From contig NZ_JEMA01000407.1 of NCBI RefSeq assembly GCF_001589285.1, positions 1 through 35,486 on the forward strand: DNA of 35,486 bases, in the 5' to 3' direction. The notes beneath the pieces were generated by a model. It made no database searches, was not told where the DNA came from, and saw nothing but the letters and a program-made list of their open reading frames with translations. Shown here piece after piece: positions 8,513 through 16,358 of the stretch. How positions within the stretch are numbered: position 1 is the first letter of the stretch; each line of letters opens with the position of its first letter. Origin of the DNA: Sorangium cellulosum. GTDB lineage: Bacteria; Myxococcota_A; Polyangia; Polyangiales; Polyangiaceae. Both the position numbers and the translations under genes were made by a program.

Positions 8513-11500
8513 TCATGAGGCGCCCAGCTCACGCTCGATCGCGGCGGCCTGCTCCTGCAGAGCCTCCGCCTCGCCGAGGTGGCCGCTCAGCCGGTGCAGC
8601 TTCGCGAAATCGGCGAGGAGCCTCGCCTCCTCGCGCCGGTTCCCGATCTGCCGCTCGATGGCGATCGCGCGGGTGTACAGCGTCCGCGCGGTATCATACC
8701 GACCCTGAACGGCGTAGGCCATCCCGAGGCTCGCGAGCGTGAGCCCCTCGGTCGGCAGGTTGCCCGACTCGCGCGCGGCGCGCAGCCCTTCTTCCCAGTA
8801 CGTGCGCGCGTCGTCCGGCTGCTGCATCGCCCAGTGCGTGCGGCCGAGGCCCAGGAACCCGAGCGCCTCGGACGCGCGATCGCCGAGCTTCTGCGCGTCG
8901 GTCAGCACGCGGATGTGCTCCTGCCGCGCCTCCTGGTACCGGTTCCGCGCCTCGAGGACGTCGCGCGCGAACTCGTAGCGCACGATGACGCTCTCGGGCG
9001 TCGGCTCCGGCGACAGCTTGAAGTAGACGCGGTAGAGCCGCGTCGCCTCCTCGTGCGCGTAGCGCGCCGCCGCCTTCCGCGCGCCCGCGAGGAAGTAGCG
9101 GCGCGCGTGATCGACCTTGCCCGCGCGCCGCCAGTGCCGGCCGAGCGCCACGAGCTGGTCCTCGAGGTCGTCGCCGTAGAGGCTCTCGATCGCCTCGGCG
9201 GCGAGCCGGTGGAGCTCCTGCAGCCGCGCGCGGGACTGCATCTCGTAGGCGGCATTCCGGAGCAGCGCGTTGCTGAACTGGAAGCGCCGCTCCGTCATCT
9301 GCGACCAGATGCACTGCGCCTCGCCGATGCGCACGTGCTCCTCGAGCACCGACGCGTCGGGGAGCATCAGCGCGAGCACGCGCAGGTCGAACTCGCGCCC
9401 GAGGACGGCGGCGGCGACGATCGTCTGCTTCACCTTCGCGTCGAGCCGGTCGAGCCGCGAGATGAGCAGGCTGTTCACGTTCTTGGGCGGCATGAACGTG
9501 TTCGAGATCGAGATGGAGCTCGAGCTCGAGCCGTAGCGCCCGTCCTCGAGCCAATAGGCGAGGATCTCCTGCGCGAAGAACGGGTTGCCGCCGGCGGTCT
9601 CGCAGAGCAGCGTCGCGAGCATGTCCGGCATCGGGCCGCCGAAGAACGGGACAGCGAGCGCGAGGAGCTGCTCGCGCGGCAGCGGCTTCAGCTCGATCAC
9701 CTTCTCGGAGATCCCGGGGTCGAGCGGGATGCGCACCGGGGTGCCGTCGTCCTTGCGCCGCGTCGTACAGATGATCGCGATGGGCAGCCCCCTGCACGCG
9801 CGCGCGATGACGCGCACCGCCTCGAGCGAGTCCTCGTCGGCCCAGTGCGCGTCCTCGAGGTGGAGGATCACCGGCTGGAGCGACGCCTCGGCGAGGAAGA
9901 CGAAGGAGAGCGCCGACAGCGTGCTCGTGTACCGGAGCTTCGGGTGCAGGCGCTCGTACGGCGAGTCCTCCCAGCGGATGCCGATCAGCGCCGCGAACAC
10001 CGAGCGCGCGCGCTCCAGCTCGCGCTTCAGCGCGGCCTGGCTCTCGGGCAGCCGCTCGAGGAGGTACTCGAACGCGTCGTCGAAGTTGGTGAGCTTCTCT
10101 TCCTTGCCGAGCGCGGAGGACTCCCAGAAGTACTCCTTCAGCGCGAACTCGAACGCGTTCAGCGAGCTCTGGAGCGTCTGGTCGCAGCGCGCGTCGATCC
10201 ACAGGAAGGGCCGGTCGCTCTGGTGCTCCTCGCACCGGTGGCGGAAGCGCTGCACGAGGTAGCTCTTGCCGAGCCCCGGCTCGCCGTCGATGTACGTGAT
10301 CCCGGCGGGCCTGCCCTCGAAGATCGGCCCGACGTAGCGCGCGAGCTGCTCGATCTCCGCCTCGCGGCCGATGAGGCCGAGGTCGTAGAACTCCTTCTGG
10401 ACCGAGATGCGGCGCCGCTCGAGCGAGTAGACGAGGATGGGCAGATCGAAGCCCTTGAACCGGAAGATGTTCTCCGTCGTCCACTGGTAGCTCGTCTCGC
10501 CGGCACGGAAGACCTGCTCGTCGGCCCAGATCGCCGACCAGGGGGCCTTCGCGACGAGGCGCGCGGCGAGGTTCGTCGCGCGGCCGATGCACGCGAACTC
10601 GTGCCGCTCGGTGCCGCCGTTGAAGCCGGCGTAGCGGACGTCGCGCGTGATCCCCGCGCGGAGGCGCATCTGCCGGAGGCCGCGCTTCTTCAGCTCCAGC
10701 GCGAAGTCGAGCGCGCGATCGTTGTCGTTCTCGTGCGTGATCGGCGCGCCGAAGTGGATGAGCGCGGCGATGCCGAGATCGCCCGCGTCGATGCCCGTGA
10801 AGGTGCCGCCGTACAGCTCCGAGAGCTCGTGCAGGAGGCGCGTGAGCTCCGCGAAGCTCGGGATCTGCTCGAACGAGAGGAAGACGCTCGTGACGTTGCG
10901 GAACTCGCCCTCCGGGGGCATGTCCGCGACGCCCCTCGCCACGAAGGCGGTGCCCTCGCCGCGCGGCGGGTTCCTCGGGACCTGCGGCATCCTGGGCGCC
11001 GGCACGTCGCCGAGCTTGTAGACGCCCTCGCCGTGGTACTTCGCGCTCGCGGGCGGGATGCGATCGCAGAGCGCGCGGTCGAGGAGGATGTCCCCCTTCT
11101 GCGCTTGCCGCTCGATCGCGACGCACGCGGCGAGCGCCTGCCCGTGGAAGTGGTAGTACGCGCGCTCCGGGGAGATGCGGACGATGCCCCACTCGACCGA
11201 GCCCCACGCCAGCCCCATCCGGAACGAGAACGGGAAGCTGCCGAACGGCGTGTCGCGCTCGGGGTGCTCCGCGAACAGGTCGCGCATCGAGAGCGCCGCG
11301 CCGAGCACGTACTCCGCGACCTTGCGGTCCGGCGTGTCCTGGAACAGCGCCGTGAACGCGTCGCCCGCGAAGTTCGTGATGAAGCCTCCGGCGTGGTGGA
11401 CCGCGGCGATGAGCGGGTCGAAGTAGTACCGGAGCGTGCCCGCGAGCGTCTCCGCGCCCGCGCGCCCGTGCTGCATCAGCTTCTCCGTGAGCTCGGTGAA

Positions 11501-11599
11501 GCCGGGGATGTCGATCATCAGCACCGCCCCCGTGAAGCTGCCCTCGGTGTTGCCGAGAGCGTCTTGCTGGATGATGAAGTCGGGGACGAGCGGGTTCAT
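8513..11599 (-). CDS. Soluble-adenylyl-cyclase-like protein: two class III cyclase domains, AAA/STAND ATPase, TPR repeats
   Basis: 1028 residues from the ATG at 11599; AGGAG 7 bases upstream favours this over an in-frame TTG six codons earlier. Cyclase domain 1 (about 20-200) holds both metal Asp candidates, D30 (LMIDIPGFT) and D80 (FAGDAFTALF), but lacks the Asn-x3-Arg pair. Domain 2 (about 235-395) lacks the first metal Asp but has N343 and R347 (TNLAARL). Together they could form one composite active site, as in mammalian sAC. The purine-recognition Lys is not evident in domain 2. The ATPase part has Walker A GEPGLGKS (439-446) and Walker B LHLEDAHWAD. TPR-like helices fill about 780-1020. 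Activity is plausible but unproven. The gene heads the minus-strand set of cyclase, SulP-CNB, PotD-like and GNAT genes. A 21-bp tandem repeat lies 150-250 bases upstream. Confidence 0.87.
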   Translation of the reverse strand: MNPLVPDFIIQQDALGNTEGSFTGAVLMIDIPGFTELTEKLMQHGRAGAETLAGTLRYYFDPLIAAVHHAGGFITNFAGDAFTALFQDTPDRKVAEYVLGAALSMRDLFAEHPERDTPFGSFPFSFRMGLAWGSVEWGIVRISPERAYYHFHGQALAACVAIERQAQKGDILLDRALCDRIPPASAKYHGEGVYKLGDVPAPRMPQVPRNPPRGEGTAFVARGVADMPPEGEFRNVTSVFLSFEQIPSFAELTRLLHELSELYGGTFTGIDAGDLGIAALIHFGAPITHENDNDRALDFALELKKRGLRQMRLRAGITRDVRYAGFNGGTERHEFACIGRATNLAARLVAKAPWSAIWADEQVFRAGETSYQWTTENIFRFKGFDLPILVYSLERRRISVQKEFYDLGLIGREAEIEQLARYVGPIFEGRPAGITYIDGEPGLGKSYLVQRFRHRCEEHQSDRPFLWIDARCDQTLQSSLNAFEFALKEYFWESSALGKEEKLTNFDDAFEYLLERLPESQAALKRELERARSVFAALIGIRWEDSPYERLHPKLRYTSTLSALSFVFLAEASLQPVILHLEDAHWADEDSLEAVRVIARACRGLPIAIICTTRRKDDGTPVRIPLDPGISEKVIELKPLPREQLLALAVPFFGGPMPDMLATLLCETAGGNPFFAQEILAYWLEDGRYGSSSSSISISNTFMPPKNVNSLLISRLDRLDAKVKQTIVAAAVLGREFDLRVLALMLPDASVLEEHVRIGEAQCIWSQMTERRFQFSNALLRNAAYEMQSRARLQELHRLAAEAIESLYGDDLEDQLVALGRHWRRAGKVDHARRYFLAGARKAAARYAHEEATRLYRVYFKLSPEPTPESVIVRYEFARDVLEARNRYQEARQEHIRVLTDAQKLGDRASEALGFLGLGRTHWAMQQPDDARTYWEEGLRAARESGNLPTEGLTLASLGMAYAVQGRYDTARTLYTRAIAIERQIGNRREEARLLADFAKLHRLSGHLGEAEALQEQAAAIERELGAS

Positions 11600-11606
11600 T
11601 TCCTTG

Positions 11607-11611
11607 CTCCT
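11607..11611 (-). promoter_or_regulatory. Ribosome-binding site that decides the cyclase start
   Basis: On the minus strand AGGAG lies 7 bases before the ATG at 11599-11597. It is inside the extension that an upstream TTG start would translate. This supports the internal ATG as the real start of the cyclase-ATPase protein. Confidence 0.7.
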
Positions 11612-11750
11612 CAGCAACGGATCCCGCTTGGAATCGGCCTGGGAAGCGCGTCTGCGGGACGCAGAGCCTGGAGTCTACTGCCGGCGGGAACAGATGAATA
11701 CGGGGATCTTCGATCGGCGGCCCCATCGGCGCACGAGGCGCTCGTCGGGT

Positions 11751-11850
11751 GCTGCGCGGGCTGGTCCCGACGCTGCGCGGGCTGGTCCCGACGCTGCGCG
11801 GGCTGGTCCCGACGCTGCGCGGGCTGGTCCCGACGCTGCGCGGGCTGGTC
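11751..11850. repeat. 21-bp perfect tandem repeat, 4.8 copies, upstream of the cyclase gene
   Basis: The unit GCTGCGCGGGCTGGTCCCGA plus C repeats without change at 11751, 11772, 11793 and 11814. A fifth copy is truncated after 16 bases (11835-11850). It lies 152-251 bases upstream of the cyclase start. Sequence identity between copies implies recent expansion or slippage. On the minus strand the unit contains GACCAGC, which also occurs in the 22-bp repeat at 3681-3796, but the rest of the two units differs. Confidence 0.9.
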
Positions 11851-12020
11851 AGCGTGCGCGCGCTCCGCAGGACACGGCACACCGGCGCCTCGTGAGGGGT
11901 GCTCCTCGACGGAGAGCCTGGAGTATCGCCCCATCCCGTCGGCGCGGACATCCGCCCAGAGCGGCCGCGCAGAGAGGACAGACGGGGACACGATGAAGAG
12001 ATGTGTGGGGCGCTGGAAGG

Positions 12021-13694
12021 TCATCGTTCGATCTGGATATCCAGCGGCCGAGGCGGGGGAGGTGACGGCGGCGGCGTGTCGGGGGCCGGCGAGGGTCTCG
12101 GGGCCGGCCGCCCGTAGGACCTGGGCGCCGGGGTCGCCGGGGTCGCCGGGGGCGGCGTGGGCGCGGCCGGCGTGCTCGTCGGCGCGGCCGCGCGCTTCGT
12201 GAGCGTGGCGACCAGGCGGACCGACTGATCCGAGGGACCCTGGACGATCGAGTACGGCTCGTACCCCTCTTGCCGCACGGTGAGCCGGCGGGGATTGGCG
12301 CGCACCGAGCTGTTCGAGATCGAGAGCTGGAGCGGCGTGTTGCCGAGGAGCTTGCCGTCCTCCAGGACCTCGGCGCCGGAGGGCATCGACTCGACCATCA
12401 GCACGAACGAGCTGACGTCGGGCGGCGGCGGGGCGACCTGCGGCGGCTTCTCTTGCGGCACGGCGACAGGCGCCGGCTCGCTCGGGCGCATCTGCGACAT
12501 CGCGACCCCGATGCCCGCGACGGCGAGGACCCCCACCGCGACGAGCACGATGCCCTTGCGGCCCTGCGGCGCCGCGTCGGCGGGGCGCGAGGCGGCGCCG
12601 AGCGACGCGTCGTCCACCTGCGAGCCCGCGCCGCTGGACGACGACGGGGGCGAGGGGCTCGCGGGGATCGCCGTCATCACGCGCACGGGCGGCATCGGCG
12701 TGGGCATCCTGCCGGTCCCGCCGGAGTCCATGGTCACGAGGCCCGTCGAGCCGAACGCCGGCGACAGGCCGATCGCCTGGGCGCACTCGCCGAGGCCGCG
12801 GATGAAGGCCTCCATGTTGGCCGGGCGGCCGTCCGGCTCCTTCGACAGGCAGCGCATCACGAACGCCTCGAGCACCTCGGGGACGTCGGCCTCGGGGTTG
12901 CGCTCGCGCATCCGCGGGACGGGCTGCTGGAGGTGGGCGATCAGGATCTGGACCGAGTTCTGCGCCTCGAAGGGGACCTTGCCGCAGAGCATCTGATAGA
13001 CGATCACGCCCAGCGAGTAGACGTCCGTCCGGAGGTCGACCTTGCCGTGCGAGATCTGCTCCGGCGACATGAAGCGCGGGGAGCCGAGGAACGAGCCCTG
13101 CTGCGTGAGCTCCTCCGAGTCGTCGGCGAGCACCTTCACGAGGCCGAAGTCGAGGATCTTGACGAGCTCCCCGGTGTCCTCGCCGGGGACGAGCATGACG
13201 TTCGACGGCTTCAGATCGCGGTGCACCACGCCGTGCTTGTGCGCCTCGCGGAGCCCGCGCGCGATCTGCCGGGCGATGCCCATCGCGTCGGGCGCCGACA
13301 GGCGGCCGGCCTTGCGCAGCCGCCGGAAGAGCGTCTCGCCCTCGAGGAACTCCATCGCCATGAAGTACCGCTCGGGCTCCATGTTCTCGACTCGGCCGTA
13401 GTCGAAGACCGTGACGATGTTCGGGTGCTGGAGCCTGGCGAGGATGCTCGCCTCGAGGAAGAAGCGCTTATGAAAGTTGGGATCGATCTGATTCGATGAG
13501 TTGGTGGGCGTGAGGACCTTGATCGCGACCTGGCGCTCGAGCGCGATCTGCTCTCCGCGGTAGATGACCCCCATGCCGCCCGTCGCGAGGAGGGAGTGGA
13601 TCTTGAACTTCTGATTCAAGACCTTTCCGAGCAGCGGATCGGACTCACCGCTGGCCGACGAGGCACTGTCCGAAAGCTTCTCCGCCGTGCTCAT
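12021..13694 (-). CDS. Transmembrane serine/threonine protein kinase with extracytoplasmic PEGA domain
   Basis: 557 residues. The kinase domain (about 29-300) has all key elements: glycine loop ATGGMGVIYRG, ATP-binding K59, catalytic loop HRDLKPSN (158-165), DFG (182-184), and SPE (210-212) in place of the more common APE. A Pro/Ser-rich linker leads to one membrane segment (380-400), then a Pro-rich stretch, a PEGA domain (about 428-500: FVLMVESMPSGAEVLEDGKLLGN), and a Pro/Ala-rich tail. The layout fits a receptor kinase whose PEGA part sits in the periplasm, possibly touching the cell wall. The start at 13694 gives a conventional short N-terminus. It is divergent from a second kinase gene. 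Its upstream region carries a repeated CTYACGTY array and the 36-bp element shared with the PEGA-bearing TonB receptor. Confidence 0.92.
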   Translation of the reverse strand: MSTAEKLSDSASSASGESDPLLGKVLNQKFKIHSLLATGGMGVIYRGEQIALERQVAIKVLTPTNSSNQIDPNFHKRFFLEASILARLQHPNIVTVFDYGRVENMEPERYFMAMEFLEGETLFRRLRKAGRLSAPDAMGIARQIARGLREAHKHGVVHRDLKPSNVMLVPGEDTGELVKILDFGLVKVLADDSEELTQQGSFLGSPRFMSPEQISHGKVDLRTDVYSLGVIVYQMLCGKVPFEAQNSVQILIAHLQQPVPRMRERNPEADVPEVLEAFVMRCLSKEPDGRPANMEAFIRGLGECAQAIGLSPAFGSTGLVTMDSGGTGRMPTPMPPVRVMTAIPASPSPPSSSSGAGSQVDDASLGAASRPADAAPQGRKGIVLVAVGVLAVAGIGVAMSQMRPSEPAPVAVPQEKPPQVAPPPPDVSSFVLMVESMPSGAEVLEDGKLLGNTPLQLSISNSSVRANPRRLTVRQEGYEPYSIVQGPSDQSVRLVATLTKRAAAPTSTPAAPTPPPATPATPAPRSYGRPAPRPSPAPDTPPPSPPPPRPLDIQIER

Positions 13695-13790
13695 GGCCTC
13701 TGTCTCTTTCCCCTTCCCATCCCGCTGGCCCCCACTGCTGGCAGTCGGGGAAAGCGTACCCCGATCCCGTCGCGCGCTGCCTTCGTTCGC

Positions 13791-13867
13791 CTTGCGTTCG
13801 ACTTACGTCTGTCTCACGTCCGGGCTTACGTCCTACCTCACGTCTTGCCTCACGTTTCGCTCACGTC
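13791..13867. promoter_or_regulatory. Array of seven CTYRCGTY direct repeats spaced 11-12 bp
   Basis: CTTACGTC, CTCACGTC, CTTACGTC, CTCACGTC, CTCACGTT and CTCACGTC begin at 13802, 13813, 13825, 13837, 13849 and 13860. A one-base variant, CTTGCGTT, begins at 13791. Intervals are 11, 11, 12, 12, 12 and 11. The spacer bases vary while the eight-base core is kept, which argues for binding sites rather than simple slippage. The array lies 97-173 bases upstream of the PEGA kinase start, between that gene and copy B of the 36-bp element. Likely role: a cooperative activator or repressor site. Confidence 0.6.
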
Positions 13868-13948
13868 CGATACAAATCCTGGGACCTGGCTCGCCGCGAC
13901 GCCGCCCGCGCTCGTCGGCTTGATCTCCGGACTCGCTGCGGCACGTTG

Positions 13949-13984
13949 AGCTCAGCCTACCGTAAGCCGCGAGCCGATCCAACC
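13949..13984 (-). promoter_or_regulatory. Copy B of the 36-bp conserved element, candidate promoter/operator
   Basis: Read on the minus strand, it matches 269-304 at 33 of 36 positions. It points toward the PEGA kinase, ending 254 bases before that start codon. TTGGAT and TAGGCT keep the 17-base spacing seen in copy A. The inner palindrome is GCTTAC-g-GTAGGC here, with one mismatch. It also lies 130 bases upstream of the divergent kinase start at 14115 in the opposite orientation, so which gene it serves is uncertain. Confidence 0.5.
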
Positions 13985-14114
13985 CAGCTGCTGAAGTTGA
14001 CATCCGTTGGCTACCCGACCGCACGCTGTGGGCACGCGTCGCCGGCCGGGACGCTTGCTCCCTGAACGAGCTTGCTGCATGGGCGGATGTACCCGTACTC
14101 TGACCGGGTCCCCG

Positions 14115-15311
14115 ATGCCGCCGCAGCACTTTATCCGATGCCAGGCGTGCGGGTTGCCGCACCCGTCGGACACCGAAAGGTGCCCGGTGCACGGCACGGC
14201 GCTCACGCCGAGCGTCGCCCCGCCCTCCTCGACGCGGGTGCCGCCGACGAGCAGGGGCGAGTCGGTGTGGCCGGTGGACGGCCCGCTCGGGCACGAGTTC
14301 GATCCGGACCAGCCCCGGCCGACGAAGGAAGCGCCGCTCGTCGGCCGGCTTCTGCACGATCGCTACCGCATCCTCGGCGTCATCGCGAAGGGCGGGATGG
14401 GGATGGTCTATGACGCCATCCACATCGGCCTGCGGCGCCGCGTCGCGATCAAGACGCTCCGCGGCCAGTACGCGCAGAGCAAGACGGCGATCGCCCGCTT
14501 CCACAATGAGGCCGCTGTCGCGGGCCGCTTCGGTCACCCGAACATCGTCGAGGTCTACGATCTCGGCGTGCTCGAGGACGGCACGCCCTACCTCGTGATG
14601 GAGCGGCTCGAGGGCGAGACGATCACCGAGCGGCTCGGGCGAGAGCGCCCGATGCCCATTCCCGTCGTGCTGGACGTGGCCGTCCAGGTGCTCAGCGCGC
14701 TCGTCGTCACGCACACCGAGGGCATCCTCCACCGCGATCTCAAGCCGGACAACATCTGCCTCGTCGGCGGCGGCCGCGGCCCGCTCACCGTGAAGGTGCT
14801 CGACTTCGGCGTCGCCGAGGCGTTCAACACGGGGTCGGGGCCGTCGATCCTCGTCTCCACGGGCGCCGCGGGGAGCCACGCGGTGGCCGGCACCCCGGCC
14901 TTCATGGCGCCGGAGCAGGCGCAGGGCGTCCGCGATCTCGACGCGCGCGCGGACCTCTACTCGGTGGGCATGCTGCTCTACGTGATGCTCACCGGGCAGC
15001 TCCCGTTCAAGGCGCCGACGCCCGCGGCCCTGCTCGCCGAGATCCAGCGCGTCAAGCCGATCAGGCCGCGCATGCTGCGCCCGGAGGTGCCCCACTCGCT
15101 CGACGTCGCGACGATGCGCGCGCTCGCGCTCGACCGCGAGGAGCGCTTCCCGAGCGCGGCCTCGATGCTCGACGCGCTCGAGCAGGTGCAGATCGAGGCG
15201 GCCATCGGCGGCGCCCCGCCGGCCGAGCCGACCGAGCCGGTCGATCCGGACTCCGAGAAGGTCGAGTACTTCTACCGGAAGAGCGTGCTCCCGCCGCCCA
15301 TGGAAGAGTGA
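14115..15311 (+). CDS. Soluble serine/threonine protein kinase with N-terminal zinc-ribbon-like motif
   Basis: 398 residues from the ATG at 14115, chosen because the protein then begins directly before a zinc-ribbon-like motif (Cys9-x2-Cys12, Cys23-x2-His26). Upstream in-frame starts (TTG 14007, ATG 14079) would add Arg-rich residues with no domain character. The kinase domain (about 84-350) has AKGGMGMVYDA, ATP-binding K113, HRDLKPDN, DFG and APE (GTPAFMAPEQ), so it should be active. It has no membrane segment or PEGA domain, unlike its divergent neighbour. Substrates are unknown. The start lacks a strong ribosome-binding site. The next gene follows 35 bases after the stop on the same strand. 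Confidence 0.88.
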   Translation: MPPQHFIRCQACGLPHPSDTERCPVHGTALTPSVAPPSSTRVPPTSRGESVWPVDGPLGHEFDPDQPRPTKEAPLVGRLLHDRYRILGVIAKGGMGMVYDAIHIGLRRRVAIKTLRGQYAQSKTAIARFHNEAAVAGRFGHPNIVEVYDLGVLEDGTPYLVMERLEGETITERLGRERPMPIPVVLDVAVQVLSALVVTHTEGILHRDLKPDNICLVGGGRGPLTVKVLDFGVAEAFNTGSGPSILVSTGAAGSHAVAGTPAFMAPEQAQGVRDLDARADLYSVGMLLYVMLTGQLPFKAPTPAALLAEIQRVKPIRPRMLRPEVPHSLDVATMRALALDREERFPSAASMLDALEQVQIEAAIGGAPPAEPTEPVDPDSEKVEYFYRKSVLPPPMEE

Positions 15312-15346
15312 GCGGCGCGCGCGGGGGGCGCGGGAGGTCGAGACCC

Positions 15347-16333
15347 ATGCGAGCCGTCGTCATCCGTGAGCCGGGCGGGCCGGACGTCCTGGAAGTGCGC
15401 GAGGTGGAGCCGCCCGAGGTGCCCGAGGGGCACGTGCGCGTGGCCGTCCGCTTCGCCGGGGTGAACCGCGCCGATCTGCTCCAGCGGCTCGGCGTGTACC
15501 CGGCGCCGCCCGGCGCGCCGCCGGACGTGCCGGGGCTCGAGTACGCGGGCGTGATCGAGGCCGTCGGCAAGGGCGCGCGCCGCTTCGCGCCGGGCGATCG
15601 CGTCTTCGGCCTCGTGCCGGGCGGCGCCTACGCCGAGCGGATCGTCGCCCACGAGCGCGAGGTCGCGCCGGTGCCGGACGGGCTCACCGACGAGGAGGCG
15701 GCGGCCGTCCCCGAGGCGTTCGTGACCGCCTACGACGCGCTCGTGACGCGCGCCCGGCTCGCCCCCGGCGAGCGCGTGCTCGTCCACGCTGTCGGCAGCG
15801 GCGTGGGGACGGCCGGCCTCCAGATCGCGCGCGCGCTCGGGTGCTTCGTCGCCGGCACGTCGCGCACGCAGGACAAACTGGACCGCTGCCGCGAGCTCGG
15901 GCTGCACGCCGGGATCGCGGCGTCGGGCGGGAAGTTCGCGGACGAGGTGCTGAAGGCGACGCGCGGCGCGGGCGTCGACGCGGTGCTCGAGCTCGTCGGC
16001 GGCGCGTACGTCAGCGAGGACCTCAAGGCGTGCGCGATGCGGGCCCGCATCGCGCTGGTCGGGCTGACCGCCGGCGCCTCCGCGGAGCTCGATCTGCGCG
16101 AGCTCCTGCGCAAGCGGGTCGAGCTGATCGGCACCGTGCTCCGCTCGCGCCCCCTCGAGGAGAAGATCGCGGCGGCGCAGGTGCTCGAGCGCAACATCTC
16201 CCCGTGGCTCGCGAGCCGCGCCGTGCGGCCGATCATCGACAGGGTCTTCCCGCTCGACGATGCAGCAGCAGCGCACGTTTACATGGCGAGCAACGCGTCG
16301 TTCGGGAAGGTGCTGCTCCGGCTCGACGCGTGA
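15347..16333 (+). CDS. Quinone-oxidoreductase-like zinc-independent medium-chain dehydrogenase/reductase (PIG3/QOR type)
   Basis: 328 residues from the ATG at 15347, which has GGGAGG 9 bases upstream. An upstream GTG at 15308 overlaps the previous stop codon and is less likely. The protein matches the quinone oxidoreductase branch of the MDR superfamily: VNRADLLQRLGVYPAPPGAP, PGLEYAGVIEAVG, and the NADPH-binding loop AVGSGVGTAGLQ. The zinc ligands of alcohol dehydrogenases are absent, as expected for QOR members. Likely reaction: NADPH-dependent reduction of quinones or enones. It closely follows the kinase gene and could share its transcript. The next gene is convergent, 25 bases away. Confidence 0.9.
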   Translation: MRAVVIREPGGPDVLEVREVEPPEVPEGHVRVAVRFAGVNRADLLQRLGVYPAPPGAPPDVPGLEYAGVIEAVGKGARRFAPGDRVFGLVPGGAYAERIVAHEREVAPVPDGLTDEEAAAVPEAFVTAYDALVTRARLAPGERVLVHAVGSGVGTAGLQIARALGCFVAGTSRTQDKLDRCRELGLHAGIAASGGKFADEVLKATRGAGVDAVLELVGGAYVSEDLKACAMRARIALVGLTAGASAELDLRELLRKRVELIGTVLRSRPLEEKIAAAQVLERNISPWLASRAVRPIIDRVFPLDDAAAAHVYMASNASFGKVLLRLDA

Positions 16334-16358
16334 TCGCGTCAGAGCGCGCGGGCGCTCC

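Larger units (their letters stand above)
11600..12020. other. 421-base region between the cyclase and PEGA kinase genes
   Basis: Both flanking genes are on the minus strand, so this stretch holds the 3' flank of the kinase gene and the promoter region of the cyclase gene. Its only strong structure is the 21-bp tandem repeat at 11751-11850. Long open frames cross it in several phases because the repeat length is a multiple of three, but their translations are low-complexity Arg/Ala/Gln text without domain character. I see no clear terminator for the kinase gene. Confidence 0.6.

Noticed and set aside
8513..11599. Direct bicarbonate sensing by the cyclase
   Set aside because: By hand alignment with sAC, the bicarbonate-site Lys and Arg are replaced by Asn and Val, so I do not predict bicarbonate binding despite the similar architecture.
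8579..12202. A 1207-codon plus-strand frame opposite the cyclase gene
   Set aside because: Its translation is Arg/Glu/Val/Leu-rich without domains and mirrors the cyclase-ATPase codons on the other strand. High third-position GC produces such antisense frames throughout this window.
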